Part shown: in pieces, positions 50,941 to 63,924 of the stretch
Layout: the number at the start of each line of letters is the position of its first letter
How positions within the stretch are numbered: position 1 is the stretch's first letter
NCBI GenBank assembly: GCA_035771165.1
Contig: JAWNZC010000285.1
Coordinates: forward strand, 1,837,501-1,901,500
Origin: Paragorgia papillata
Lineage: Eukaryota; Cnidaria; Anthozoa; Scleralcyonacea; Coralliidae
Direction of reading: 5' to 3'
DNA: 64,000 nt
Program-made: the position numbers and the translations under genes
Notes under the pieces: model-generated
The model's input: the letters and a program-made list of their open reading frames with translations, nothing else
What the model was told of the DNA's origin: nothing
Database searches by the model: none

Positions 50941-53900
50941 ATGGCGGACTCCGATGAAGATTTCAACACTTCATTCTGCGCCATGAACTTAGATGGTGAG
51001 TGTGAAAGATAATATAGTATTTACTGTGCTTGCAAGTTCAGTTTTTGTTGTTCTAAGTTTTGAACTTCTATTCTAATTCAGATGAAGGTCCTAATACCGA
51101 CCCTTCTAAAACTCCTAAAGCGAGAAAATCGCTGTCATTCGACGTAATTAAACACGACCTAACACCAGATTCAAAAAGTCAGGGTTTACCAAGAACTAAA
51201 TGCAGGAAAGTAGTTCACGGTGAGTAGTATTTTATCCACTTCAAAAGTCCATCAGCTTTACTTATTTAAGATCTAATAATATAATTGTTTGAATGTGCAG
51301 ATGACGTGGGTACATCTGTTCCTGGAGTTCTCCAGCAATGTTTAAAGGATATCTGCAATGAAAGAGAGGGGGAGAGAGTTGAGCAAGAAGATATCATGGA
51401 AATACTTGGTTTTGCTGATGACCTTAGTTCAAAAAGTCGCCTTTCGAGAGCTTTGGCAGCCACGTTTCCGAACTGTGAGAAGAAACGGGTGATGTGCAAA
51501 GATAAACAAATATATCCTTTACACATGTATAATGCCTGATGTATATATGCAATATCATTATAAATACAATTTCATTATAAATACAATTATTACGAATAAT
51601 ATTATATGTGTCTGGTATATTGTTTTAGTCCTTAATATTAATATACTACAGTGTATACAAACATCACATTGAAGCATGCTTTGTCACTTGAAATGCCAGT
51701 TGACACCTCAGTTGAAGCAGGACTGAAAGAGAGGGTAAAAGACTTGGAGGCAATGATGATACGTGTTTGGGAAGATCTACATTTGGCTTTGGAAGAAGAG
51801 GTTTGAATTTATACTTGTATTCATTTAACCAATAGATTTAACCAATAGATCCCAGTTTGCTGTTGTCTATTCAGTTATAGATGCACAGATAACACTAATT
51901 AAAATGTGTTAAGAAAAAAAAAGGCCTATGAAGCTGAGTGAAGTGCGCCAATAGTGTTCTTAAAACATTGTGGCATCATCTGTACATCTATATAAACTGA
52001 ACAGATATGATATGATATATGATATGAGATCAGGGTAACCCAAGGTTATAGGTAAGGGGGACATTAATGCAATTAAATGGTCTATATAGAGCAATTAGTG
52101 GAAGACCTTATCTGCACTTTGTGTAAATATAAGGTGTTCCAAATAATCATGTCATTCTAGAGCATATGGTAATTCTTTAACAATAGATATTTGTTTTGCT
52201 ATTAAAAATAATATAATAAACATTGTCTGTTGCAGAGCAACCGAGCCAAATATCTCATGAAAAGATATAGAAGTCTTACCATTGCAAGGGAAAATTACTT
52301 GACCACATTAATAAATAGCTACCAACAAGAACTTCGAAAGTTACAGGACAAAGACAACATCCTTGCAAATCAGCAAAAGAAGAAATTGCAAGATGAGATG
52401 GAAAAGTTCAAGAGCCAATGTGATATGGGGTTCCGTGATGGTGTTTTAAAAGAAGGAGTAAAAGATGTGCCAACTAATATATTTCTGAACTTTGCTACAT
52501 CACTTGCCAATGATTATCCTCTTATTAATGACATACTGGAAACCTTGATTGGCAGTACTAAAGACACAGATGTCAACAAGATTAAGACCCATGAAGTCAA
52601 AATGAAACGTGCCAGTCATGCACTATCTGGTTTGATTGCATTAGGAAATCAAAAGTATCCAAATGACATTCAGTTACTGTTTGGTCTATTGTGTTTGTCC
52701 TATGGGGGAGGAAAACAATTTATTAACATGCTTAACTCTATTGGTTTATGTCTTCACTGGGATTCACTGTAAGTAGTTGTGTTATATGTAACAAATAATA
52801 TGAATGTTTATACTGGGTAATTTAAATGATTTTCTTTATAGTATATAGTTATTCTTTGTTTTGTAATATTAACTAGAGCCATCCTCTATAAATACATGTA
52901 GTTACTAGCTACTGGTATTATTATTTTAGTATTATTATTTTAGTACTAATTATAGCAATAATTAATTATAGTAACAATGATATCAATTATAACAAACACT
53001 TGGATTTCATGCAGGCCTAGCATGCTGGGTAATTTAGTAACTTATTACTGGGGAATTTTATAATTAAATACTATGGCCGCTCTTCTAATTCCTAATTAAA
53101 CACTTTAGTAATGTTCTCAGTTAAATATTGTCAGACATGTTCTTCTCATTGTCTGCCAGACACTTATTTTGTTGTACAGTATCCAAGCATCCTTGTGCAT
53201 GCTGCAATGCATCTTCCTCGCAAGCCTCTGAGTGCAGTCCTTTCAACATCCAGTATGCCTCTGTGTCTTTATAGAGACACAGGAAACATTTTCTATTTCA
53301 TAAATAAAAGCCAGTTAGTTACAGTACTAAGATAGTGGAGGGAAAATAAATTTTATTAACCTGTATACTTATGTATTATATCCACATTTTAAGATGCAAA
53401 ATTCTCTAAAATAACAAGCCCTAAATAACATGAGCCCTCCTGAAAATAAGCTCTTCCGTAATATGGGCTTTTAAAAAGTCCTTTGTCAAACAAATGTAAG
53501 TCCAATGATTATTTTATAAAGTTTACAGTATTTGATTCAATAATAAAATTTTTCTTTCAGGATGAAACATCTGGATGAACGCCTTGGTAACTTTCAAACC
53601 ATTATCGATGAGAAATTCCCCCAAACTAAACCAGTTATTTTTTTGATGGACAATATCAACATGTACAAAGGGAAAAAGAGACACTATAGGCTGTTTAAGA
53701 AGATGAGTCCAAAGATGTGGAATTTCACAGGTTAGAGGAAAATCAGGAAATATATACCGTTAAACCCATTCTACCCATTCTGCCGAGGCCATAATTCTCT
53801 GCTTAATAAAATGGTATGTCATTTGCCAGAATAAAATGATAAAGGTTGTCTTCATGCCGGAATATGGTTACCATATTGCAACTATTTCACTTATTTGAAA

Positions 53901-56900
53901 AATAAATTGGCATATCACCTGACAACATGGATATACCAAAACTTACAAAATTCAATTTTGGCCGCTATTTTTTCATGAAAATTGAGTTGATTCATGTGGA
54001 GAAATTACTCATTCACAAGACATACACAAAGAATGATGTTTAGGATAATTGGTGAAGGTTTTTCGGAACATTTCGCATATTTTTGGGAAACTAAATATCC
54101 ACTATCCAGCTGGATAATATAAATTATATTTAGTATTTTGCTAGATAATAATTCACAACAGCATCCAGCTGAATACTGAATCTAATTTACAGTAGAACCA
54201 ACTTAAACCATTTATGAAAAATGCAACTTGTGGACTTGGATTCCACAACCCTTGGAGTCTAGGAATGCATTAACCAGTAGGCCTACCATATTTTCTGGGT
54301 GATAACCCGCACGGCGTATAACCTGCACAGCAACAAAAATGTAACTTTTGGAAAAATAAATCAGCGTATTACTTGCACCATCGGATAACCCACAGATTAC
54401 CCGCACCACCCTATTACCCGCACAATCAACAGATAACCCGCACCACCCTATTACCCGCATTAATTATGTTTCCTAGCAAAATTAAGAGAGAACCCGCGGG
54501 TTATCACCCAGAAAATACGGTAACTAGTTTCACTGGTATGCTTGTATGTTTATAGGAAGAGGGGTCATAGTTCCAAATCTGGATGGCTTGGAACATTTAT
54601 TTCACTGTTCGAGTGCTTCAGTCCATTCGCAGATTGATTTTAAAGACTTAAAAGTGGATGATATTAATTTAGGTAGGCACAAACTTTTAGCTTTTGTTTG
54701 AACCTTTTTGAAAAATATAATTACATCAGTTTTATATGATTTGCAACCACCAGAAATTAAGCTCTGGTGGCAACCTTTGTTTTGGTTTGAATAGCATGTG
54801 CAACATAATTCTTGTGTGAATTATCCTTCGAATTTGCTCTAACTTTGAAAGAAATTAGGGCATAGGATGCGCAAAGTTATGCCATCTTAGACAAATAGAC
54901 TAAAAGAACCGTACATGTATCTTGTTATCCTTCTAACGACCATGCCATGTCAAAAACAATGTGTGCAAACAAGCTTTTGGAATTCGGTGGTTGCAAATCA
55001 TGTAAAACACTGCTGTAATACAAAATTGCAAATAGTTAGTTGTTACAGTATGTACGTTAATTGTATTTATTGTTGTTATTTTGGTTTTGTCTTTTAGACT
55101 CTATGACAGATCACAAGAAACTCTGGTCTGATTTTTCAGATTCACACACCACAAAACTGCTTACCCTTGGATTAAACTGTGTCCCACCAGCACTAAAGCA
55201 GTTTGCAGAGATGAATGAAGCTGAGTTTAATGCATGGCTGTCGTGCATCAATTTTGAAGATTTTGGTAAATCACCCAGACCATACACAATACAAGAGGAG
55301 CCCTTGTCATCTGTGTTCAATATCAGAAGTTCAGTGAAGAAAACAGAAACATTGATACTGCCATTATCTTTAGAGGATAATTCAACTTTACCAGGAACTG
55401 CTTCCATTCTCGAGGAGTTTGGCAAAGAGTTCAGTATTCCATGCAGTCATAGGGATGAAGTTCTGGAATTTGATGAGAAGACTCGCTCATTTGACTTGAA
55501 GGGAGCAAGAAACCATTATGAATTTATAGAGATAATTAATTTTCATAGAGATGAAATGGCATTGCTCAAACAGCAGATTTGTGATACTTCAAAGCAATTA
55601 GATGAGGACGGTGGTGATGATGATATTGATGATGATGATGACGGGAGAGAAGATGATGGTGATGAGAATGAAAGGCATGATGATCAACAAAATGAATACT
55701 CTGGTATGGAAGGAAGCCCTGCAATTCATATCAAAAGAAAATATCTGCAAAAGCAGGATGCGGTTTTCCAAAAAGCATGTAATAAGCTGACAAAATTGAT
55801 CTGGGATGCTATTCATTCACCGAGTTCTGCTACAAAACTTGACATCCTTATTAGTCGTCTCTCTGATAACAGGTGGTGGGAAAGCAAAACAGATCATTTT
55901 AACCGAACTGTCCTTCACTATGCCGTTGAATGTAACAATATTGTAATGGTGAGAGTGCTCCTTGCTGCCGGCGTCAATCCAAATGTCAAAGAAGGTTGTG
56001 GTGTCACACCTCTCCATCTTGCTGTACTTGGAAAAACTACTGAAATGTGCAAGATTTTGGTAGATAGCTTTGCAGGAATCAATGGTCTATCATTTTCATC
56101 TATCCCTAGTCCGTATAAAATGGCTAAATCGATGCATTTGAATGACATTGTGCTAATGTTTGATGAGATCCTGAAAGAACGAGGAACACTAGAACAACAG
56201 TTATTAGAGTTGTCGAGTAATGCTGCTTGCCAGACCAACAGTGAATGTGAACCTGACCAAGATGAAAGTGAAAATCCAAATGATGTACAGTTCAGTTATG
56301 ATCGATCACAGTTTTGTGGATTTCCTGCAGCAGTGGTTGGAGACCAAGGAACCTGCAAGAATAACAGAAGTGTTAAGCAGAAAGATCAGTCGGCTTTTAG
56401 TTGGGTTGCTGAAATACCAGTTGATTTACACGCCAAAGGTCATCTGTGTGAAGCAACATTCAAGGCCCAAGGAAAGGGGGGCTTCCATCATCTAATAACC
56501 AAAGTCCTAAAACGTCCAAAACTGACCGACGCTGCATTTCGTGGTAAAAAGTTTCAAGAACAAAACCTTGCCCACATAAAAGAAGCAGTCCGAGATGGAT
56601 CAGTTTCTTATGGAATGGCCGCTGTTATGATGTTTAAAACTTCCTGTTATTTTCCAAGTAAAGAGCTGCTGCAAAAGTGCCTTCAAAAGCATGGTAACCA
56701 TAATGAAGTATTGCTTCATTGCTTCAAGACTTTCTTAAAGGCATGCTCAGCTGAAGATGAAAATTTCAAATACCACTCAGAGATGTTCACCCTTTTTGGT
56801 CCACTACTACAATTGTATAATGATGCCACCCATTTTGGTCAAGGACTAGCTCCTGAGACGGTATGGGTTATGTTACTTCCAATATTTGCTCAACTACAGT

Positions 56901-58335
56901 TCAGAAATTATTGGACAGAGGCCATCGTTCATGTAGTTAACTTCACTGCAGTTTGGCCACTAGCATTTCGGGAAATGATAAAGAACAATTCATCTGTCAA
57001 CTTATCAGGTCAAGTCGGGACAGACATTGACTTGGATGAATTTGTAGAGACCTACATTGTTCGTCCTCTCAAGCAATATGCGTCTGGTAAGTTAAACAAA
57101 ATTCCTTGTGTAATTTCAGTTGTTACTTACAGGGTTCAAAATAGCGGCCGGCTGCCGGCTATGGTCGGCAGTTTCACGCCGCTAGCCGGCTAGTGTATAC
57201 GTTTTATAACGTAGCCTAACATCTTACAACGTGGCGTAATGTTATAGAACATAGAAAACGTCTCACAACAAAGTGTGACGTCTTATAACGTAGCGTAATG
57301 TAACGTCTTTAAACATAGCTTATTAACGTCTTACAACACAGCGTGATGTTGTATAACATACTGTAGCTTTAATAACGTGTTATAACGTAGCGTAACGTCT
57401 TAAAACGTACTGTAACTTCCAATGTAGTGTAACGTCTCACAGCCTAGCGCGACGTCTACAGTAAATGAGATTCTTTTTTGAATACGAGCTTATTAACTAA
57501 AACAATTCCTGGGTGGGCCTCTCGTGGACTCACATAGCAGACAAATAGCCTGTATATCAAAATAGCCGGTACCATAAATGTACATATGCAAGACAGCCTA
57601 CAAAAATATCTAAATCCAAAATATTTATTTTGAACCCTGACTTATTATAACACAAAGTAAAGTAAACCGAAATGGTGAAATTAAAGTATTGTACTACGTA
57701 GGCAGTGTTTAAACACAAATTGAAATATGGTAAGGTTGATGCACCACCGAACCATGAAATAAAATGTCTAAAGTTTTGAGAGAAGGCCCTATACAGTATT
57801 TCAGAGATAAACATTTGTCTGATGAAGAGCCTTATTTGTCTGAAAAGTTATTATAATTCTATATTTCAACAGTACCTACATGTACATGTACACTTAAAGG
57901 AAACAACATTTTAATGCTTATACAGTTCGTATTTCTGATTCACATCTAGGCCATTCTTCTGTTAGAACATGCCAACGTATTATGGCTAATGTACAGCTAC
58001 TTGGAAGTATACATCATGCATATTCTGCCAAAGAAGCTTTTGATGTATATCCAACAAAAAGGCACACTGAGCAGAGTCCTTTCCCTTACCAGCTGAAAGG
58101 CATGTGGTTTTGCCTCCGAGAAGGAATGTTTGAGTATGTTGAAGGAAGAAAAGATGCCCTCTCTTTTCCAACAGAACCTGGTAACCCAACGCTTATTCCA
58201 AAGTCAAAGGTATCTGTTCTTGAGAAAGGTGATGCAAAAGTGAAAGCATTATTTTTACAGAAAATTGCACGATTGCTTCCCATCAATGAGGAAAGTCTCC
58301 TTCGACAGGGTAATGGAAAACAACCAAAGAGATGA
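50941..58335 (+). CDS. Academ-like transposase with ankyrin repeats, ~9 exons
   Basis: Exons by splice sites: 50941-50995, 51082-51219, 51301-51488, ~51652-51800, 52236-52768, 53561-53730, 54556-54672, 55098-57086, 57950-58335. All but the third-to-fourth junction join in frame. A nuclease-like Asp lies in [13 protein letters not shown]. Exon 8 carries LWSDFSDS, an acidic low-complexity run, two ankyrin-like repeats ([22 protein letters not shown] and [19 protein letters not shown]), then the C-terminal region with [33 protein letters not shown] and SSVRTCQRI. This resembles DUF6589/Academ-type transposases. Intact in this copy; no stops within exons. Confidence 0.75.
57130..57470 (+). repeat. 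Intronic minisatellite
   Basis: Within the last transposase intron. A GC-rich CCGGCTGCCGGCTATGG/GCTAGCCGGCTAG block, then a degenerate array of about 20-25 bp units AACGTCTTATAACGTAGCGTA from about 57200 to 57460. Confidence 0.8.
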
Positions 58336-58344
58336 TGTATAATG

Positions 58345-58700
58345 TAGTGTAGTGTAGTGTCAAAAAATATCTTTACTGGCAACTTAAAATCTAAGCCTAA
58401 GGATTTCCAATCTCGTTCCCAGAGTCCACGTTCCCCACCCGGGAAACGAGAGACTCTGGGATAATCCGTTTCACATCGACATTGCATTGGCTGATGAACA
58501 CAGTGAACTCTATATAACTCTTCTTCCGGATAACACGAATCCTGTTATGGCGTGAACGGATTATCCCAGAGTCTCTCGTTTCCCGCCCGCTGGGTAAGGG
58601 GAACGTGGGCTCGGGGAACGTGGGCTCGGGGAACGTGGGCTCTGGGGAACGAGATTGAAGGATTTCTAAATCTAAATGAGTTATAAATCATCTTACTGTA
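58345..58700 (-). repeat. Partial copy of a helicase-gene exon, split by a MITE
   Basis: 58348-58407 together with 58667-58690 resembles 63107-63170, part of an upstream exon of the helicase gene (GTAGTGTCAA..ATATCTT..ACTG.CAACTT..AATCTAAGCC). It lies just past the transposase end. A small internal duplication of the element. Confidence 0.6.
58408..58657. mobile_element. 250-bp MITE with 9-bp target duplication
   Basis: Inverted ends CAATCTCGTTCCCAGAG...; AAGGATTTC at 58399-58407 and 58658-58666. Internal palindromic GGGAAACGAGAGACTCTGGG pieces and a triplicated GGGGAACGTGGGCTC. Non-coding. The 9-bp duplication could come from an Academ-type or MULE-type transposase. Confidence 0.85.
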
Positions 58701-58780
58701 ATATGCTATTGAATCATATCTACATTATCTAATTTCACCTGATAGTGTTGACTTTATGTATTAATTTGACATTTAACATA

Positions 58781-61700
58781 TTATACATCTAGAACTACTC
58801 TGTGGAGTCCATTCTTAACATCATATGCTTTATCTGTTAAAGTCAGAAATGGTGTAGTTGTATTTTCTACATGATCCCGCAAATTTTCTTCTAAGTATCC
58901 ATCTATAATTAGTAACTGAAAGAATCTAATAGCTTGCCTTTCAGATTTCAGTTTTGGTTTTCCAAGACTGTACTGTGGAACAAGATGGAAGTTATTGTTG
59001 AGTACATCCTTGCTCTTTGAACCCTTCAAAGTGAATGCAGCTTGTTTTAGAGATATTTTTCCATAACTGTTCATCGATGTAATGCAATCAAAGGCTTGAA
59101 TACTTAGATCTGTACAATCTTTGGGAACTGACTGTCTTGGACTCTGACAGTTATCACATCCATTTCCACATGGTTTAAGAATAACAGGGTTCTCACCAAA
59201 GTATGATAGCATGAAAGCTCTCCGACAGTCACTGAGCATGCAGTATTTTACAATACTATCTAAAAGTTTATTTTGAAGAGACTTTTGATTGGGATCTTCT
59301 ATCCTGCTTATACAATTGAGGAATTTTGACCTGTCTTCAAACCTATATAAAAGAATACATATTGATGGTAAACCGTCTCTTCCTGCTCGCCCTGCCTCCT
59401 GAAAATAATCTTCCATAGATTCAGGAATTGTGTGATGAATCACAAAACGAACATCTTTTTTGTCAATTCCCATCCCGAAGGCTTTGGTGGCACACATGAC
59501 CAAAGCTCTACCACTTAACCAAGCAGAGGAGTTCTGTTCTTTTTCCATGTCGTCAAGTGCCCCGTCATAGTGCACTGCACTGATGCCATTTGTCTTGAGT
59601 AAGTATGCCAAATCTTTTGTATCTCGTCGTCTACTGGAATACACAATGCCACATTTATCTCTGAAATCATCCAGAATTAACTTGACAATGTTATCCTTTG
59701 ATTTCTGATCATTTTTGGGAATCACCTTGAAAAAAAGATTGCGTCTTTCAGATGGCATCTTAATGATAAATGGAGATTGCATGTGTAACCTTTCCAAGAT
59801 TACATTCTGAGTTCGTGAAGTAGCTGTACCTGTGAAAGCATGAAATGGCTTGTTGAATGCCCGCAAGCAGCCAAGCTCTCCATAGGAAGGTCTAAAAGTT
59901 GAACCCCATGTGTCTATACAATGTGCTTTATCGATTACAAATCTTCCAAGAACATCAACTTTGTCCATTTCTTCAAAGTGTTTCATTAGCCTTTCAGAAG
60001 TAGCTGCTTCAGGGGTTAAATAGAATAATTTATAGCATGTATCTTTCAGTGACATTTCATGAAGAACTGATTCCTTTTCTTCATTAGACATGCTGGACCT
60101 TATGTAACAGGCATTTATTCCTTTTGCCCTTAATTTGTTCACCTGATCACTTAATAATGATAAAAGGGGTGTTATAACAACTGTAACACCAGGCATGAGT
60201 AAAGCAGGGATGGCATAGCATACTGTCTTTCCAGACCCTGTTGGCAGCAATACCAATGAATCTTTACTTGCAATGATGGAGTCAATGGCCTCTATTTGCA
60301 TAGGTCTAAACTCACTGTGGCCAAACAGTTTTCTAAGAACATATGTTGCCCTATCTTCTGCATCCCCTATTGGCATTTCAAATTCCCTAGGTAGTGTAAA
60401 TTCTTGTAAAGGAGTTGTGCGATTGGGAACATACTTCTAAAAAACAATGAAAACATTAAATGTTTTGTAAATTATAGTCGAATAGTGATTGTTTTTTCTC
60501 TTGTTTACTGGCAATAGAAGCGTTCCTAAAATATTTTTGTAATTCATTTGCTATGTTTGACCAATTCATTTGATGAAAATTATTGCTAACTTCCTGTTTT
60601 GAATTTGATTGGTTTCTAGTTTTTAAACAACCAATAAGAAAAGGATTATTTGCCAAAAACCAATCAAATTCAAAACAGGAAGTTGTCAACGAATCTTATC
60701 AAATGAATTGTTCAACTTGAGGAATATATTTGCAACAATATTTTAGGAAGGCTTCTATTGCCACGACAGTAAAGTAGTCAAGACCAGTAAATGAGAGTGA
60801 CAGCATGTTGTAAAAAGTAGTAAATATGCAATTATACTTTATTATTTCAAATCATAGTCAGTCGACATAATTGGTCTGGAAACTCAGTGACAGACTTTGT
60901 TCCATCTTTTTGTCCACCTTTATGAAAATTTGTGCACGTGGTGTATCCATTACACAGCAAACTGATGCCAGGATATGGTGTACAGAGGCCCATACCCCCA
61001 TAAGTTTGATAAAATAGCATCAAATTTCCTAAAATAGCATTCATAACATTGCATTTTAAGGAACTAAATATACTGAATTCCCAAATAGAAATGTAAAAGA
61101 ACTCAGATTCTAAAAAAATATGCTTTCACAGATCGATCCATCCTATGAATATTCAACCATCAATACCCCCCCCCCCCCTCATGCATGTAACCATTTAGAC
61201 TGTATGGGTCTGCAATGCTTTAATACAGTGAAATTTGTTTACTGTGTAATAATCAGTCAAGTAATACAAGACCTGTTGATATGGAGGCAAATTTAATGCA
61301 AGATGGGGTATTGGCTTGCACAAGAAATCACTGTTTTCTCTGATTATTTATATGGTGATAGGTGGATAATTAAGAAGCTGGCAATAGGACACAGGATCTT
61401 GGCTGAGTGTGATAGTGATGATGATAAATAATTTTTATTACTGTTGCCATTACCATTACTATTATAAGTAATGCCATGAGGGTGATTAAATGTCCCCGAA
61501 AGCTGAGGGAGGTTTGTGGAAGGCCCGAGGGTGATGCCTGAAGAGACTTTCACAAACCTCCCGAGGCTGAGGGGACATTTAATCACTAATCTCCCAACAT
61601 GTCATAGTATTAGTTTGTAATACCATGATTATCTTATAATAATGCATTTCTTTGTTGTGTAAAAGAGTACTGTTTGATGTTTGGTCATGCATTGCTGATT

Positions 61701-63475
61701 GGGGAAAATTAGAAATTTGCCCTGTTAGTGGGGAAAATTAGAAATTTCCCCTCTTTGGGGGGAAATTATAGATTATTAAATTACCCGGTGAGAACAAAAG
61801 AAACCGAGTCGATCATGGTATTATTAGTACTACAGTATTTGTATAGAAGATCCACTCACCAATGTGATTTTCAAAGAAATCCTGATACAAACATAAATAC
61901 AAAGTAATGTAATTGTATCACAAGACACAACATGCAAATAAAAAATGTTATTCTAAGCCTATACAGATCCATATAGAAACCCCTCATGTTCCATATCCAT
62001 TAAGTAACTAGATAAATGATCCCCATCTAAACACTGTGTTGCAGCTAACCAGGATGAACTTTGAGAAAAGAGTTCACATTGTTGTATAGCATAATGCAGA
62101 CTACTTCATGTAGTAATTATTTTTGCCAGGTAACTTGCAGTCCACCCACCACAAAATTACAAGCTGGCTCACCAAGTAACTAGGCTATCTGGGTAACCAA
62201 TAATAGACACTTGTTAGAGACATTCATATAATCCAATTAAATTGTAATGTTCATGTTAGAGCATAGTTAATATATGGTTAAAGTTAGATATCACCCATTA
62301 GTGTACATGTACATGTACATGTACAGTTCATGTTATAAAAGTAAAATATCTACAATAAATTTTACATTCTACATTACATGTATTTTTTAAGTTTACTGGA
62401 GCCTCCATGCATAATACCTTTTACTTGTTTGGGAGTTAAACCCAATCTACTTGGCAAACTCTCACTGTACTGATGTATTAAATACATTCAGACATACCAC
62501 CAAGTGTGCTTCATCTACACTAACAAGATTGCAATGGTAATATACACTTTGGTCCTGGAAAACCATTTATATATTTAGTTTTGGTGAAAAATACTGTTTC
62601 ACATTTCAAGAAAACAAACTGTATATAATGTTTAGAGGACATGTATATTAGCAGTAAAATATAAAACAGACATTACAGTACAGTAATGTATACATTGAGG
62701 GGGGGGGGGGGGAGAGGCAGAGGATGGTTGGGATCAGGCAATAGACAATTTCTTTCCATGATTTTGAGGATACCAAAAAAATATGGGGGAAACATATTAA
62801 TAGTAACATATTAGTCAATATTGTTTAGATCTAATCAAGTGTAAAATGTTAATCTCAATGTTTAGATACACTTATTAAAATTATACCTGTCAACAAACTG
62901 TACATACCACTTTCGCATAAATCGATTCCACAACAATTTCTACTGCTCCGCAAGACTTCTTGTGATACCAGGAGTTGAAATTGACGTTCATATCCACAGA
63001 TCTCACTGAAATTATTTTAGGATTACTCCCTTTCTCATAAGAACACAATAAACCTCTGTGGTAGAGATATACCCCAAACAATTTTGCTGCATCTTGTGCA
63101 TTTCGGCAGTGTAGTGTCAACAAAATATCTTCACTGACAACTTCATAATCTAAGCCTTTAAATGATTCATCCACAGATTCACCTGTCTAGAACAAAATAA
63201 AATATTAAAGAATATAAACGTTTACCTACGCTTGGTTGACTTCGATAACAAGGCATCCAATACTCTAGAGTTCTGTTTCTTTGATAGATTGCAAATACCT
63301 TAGATTTCTGGTTAACAGACAGCTTTTTCAAACATTGAAAGTGTTTCCTGTGAATGTTTGTCCACCAGAATATTTTTGGCCTTCTTGATGTCAGCTGAAG
63401 TAACCGGACACTTATGAATTGTCCTGAAATGGTGGTCCAGACCCTCTTGGAAATAACACGATAAATTATCCTCAC
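58781..63475 (-). CDS. RecQ-like SF2 helicase of the Academ-like element
   Basis: Three exons: ~63475-63220, 63181-~62906 and ~60436-58781; splice sites AGGTAAACG / TTCTAGACAG and GTGGTATGT / TTTTTTAG join in frame. Motif I LLPTGSGKT, motif Ia TPLLSLLSDQV, motif II DKAH (RecQ consensus DEAH), III FTGTATSRT, V and VI ATKAFGMGIDKKDVRFVIHH and QEAGRAGRDG, then the RecQ zinc module CRRAFMLSYFG...CGNGCDNCQ. The Glu-to-Lys change at motif II would be expected to abolish ATP hydrolysis in this copy. An ATG-bearing frame at 63572 (MADDVSAKSL... with HFRTIH) likely encodes the N-terminus but lies in another frame past 63320. Confidence 0.85.
60560..60715. repeat. Palindromic MITE
   Basis: Long inverted repeat: ACTTCCTGTTTTGAATTTGA on the left, its complement on the right, outer arms CAATTCATTTGAT. 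About 155 bp, lying upstream of the helicase main exon. Confidence 0.8.
61480..61590. repeat. Short palindromic element
   Basis: GTGATTAAATGTCCCC..GAGGGAGGTTTGTG faces CACAAACCTCCC..GAGGGGACATTTAATCAC. About 105 bp hairpin, no coding potential. Confidence 0.8.
61591..62889. other. Helicase gene intron, no gene seen
   Basis: Contains a GTACAT microsatellite at about 62304, a repeated GGGGAAAATTAGAAATTTGCC pair near 61715, and a poly(G) run near 62700. No other feature. Confidence 0.5.
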
Positions 63476-63653
63476 ATTTCTCGTGAGAACAAGGGAGCTT
63501 ATCAGCCAAAAATGCTCTGTGAAATGGTCTTTCTTCTACACTTAGACTTTTCGCGCTAACATCGTCCGCCATTTTGAATCTGTAATCTCCCAGTCGTTAT
63601 TTTTTCCCTCGCCTTCCCTTTTCTCCTTGCGCGCTTGGGCTCGCGCTGAGTAA

Positions 63654-63671
63654 CGACTGGGTACGAGTCTG
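63654..63671 (-). repeat. Academ-like right TIR
   Basis: CGACTGGGTACGAGTCTG, perfect inverted match to 50643-50660. Confidence 0.9.
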
Positions 63672-63924
63672 TTCCAATCCCACGAATGGATGATTGTATC
63701 GATAAAATTGGAAAAGCCAAGTACGTCACCAAGTTTGATTTATTGAAAGGATTTTGGCAAGTTCCACTTACTGATCGTGCCAAAGAAATCTCAGCCTTTG
63801 TTACCCCAGAGGGTTTGTTCCAGTACAAGGGGTTTGTTCCACCTTTCAACGTCTCGTTAATAGCATCATTTCTGGCCTGGACGGTTGCGAAGCGTACATC
63901 GACGATATCATCATTTACAGCAAT
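63672..63924 (+). pseudogene. Gmr1-type reverse transcriptase, continued
   Basis: The retrotransposon resumes at the second TTCCAATCC. RT core is present: AKYVTKFDLLKGFWQVPL, then a break (missing the PFGL/M-type block and frame-shifted near 63840), then the catalytic box with YIDD at about 63894 in another frame. The sequence leaves RT at about 63924. Confidence 0.85.

Larger units (their letters stand above)
50643..63671. mobile_element. Academ-like (AcademH-type) transposon, 13.0 kb
   Basis: TIRs of 18 bp (CAGACTCGTACCCAGTCG and its complement). Target duplication TTCCAATCC at 50634-50642 and 63672-63680; removing the element and one copy restores the retrotransposon RT frame. Two convergent genes: a nine-exon transposase (plus) and a RecQ-type helicase (minus). 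A helicase partner plus a longer-than-usual duplication fits helicase-encoding Academ elements described in animals and fungi. A subterminal inverted copy of CCAGTCGCTTC lies at 50753-50763. Confidence 0.8.
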
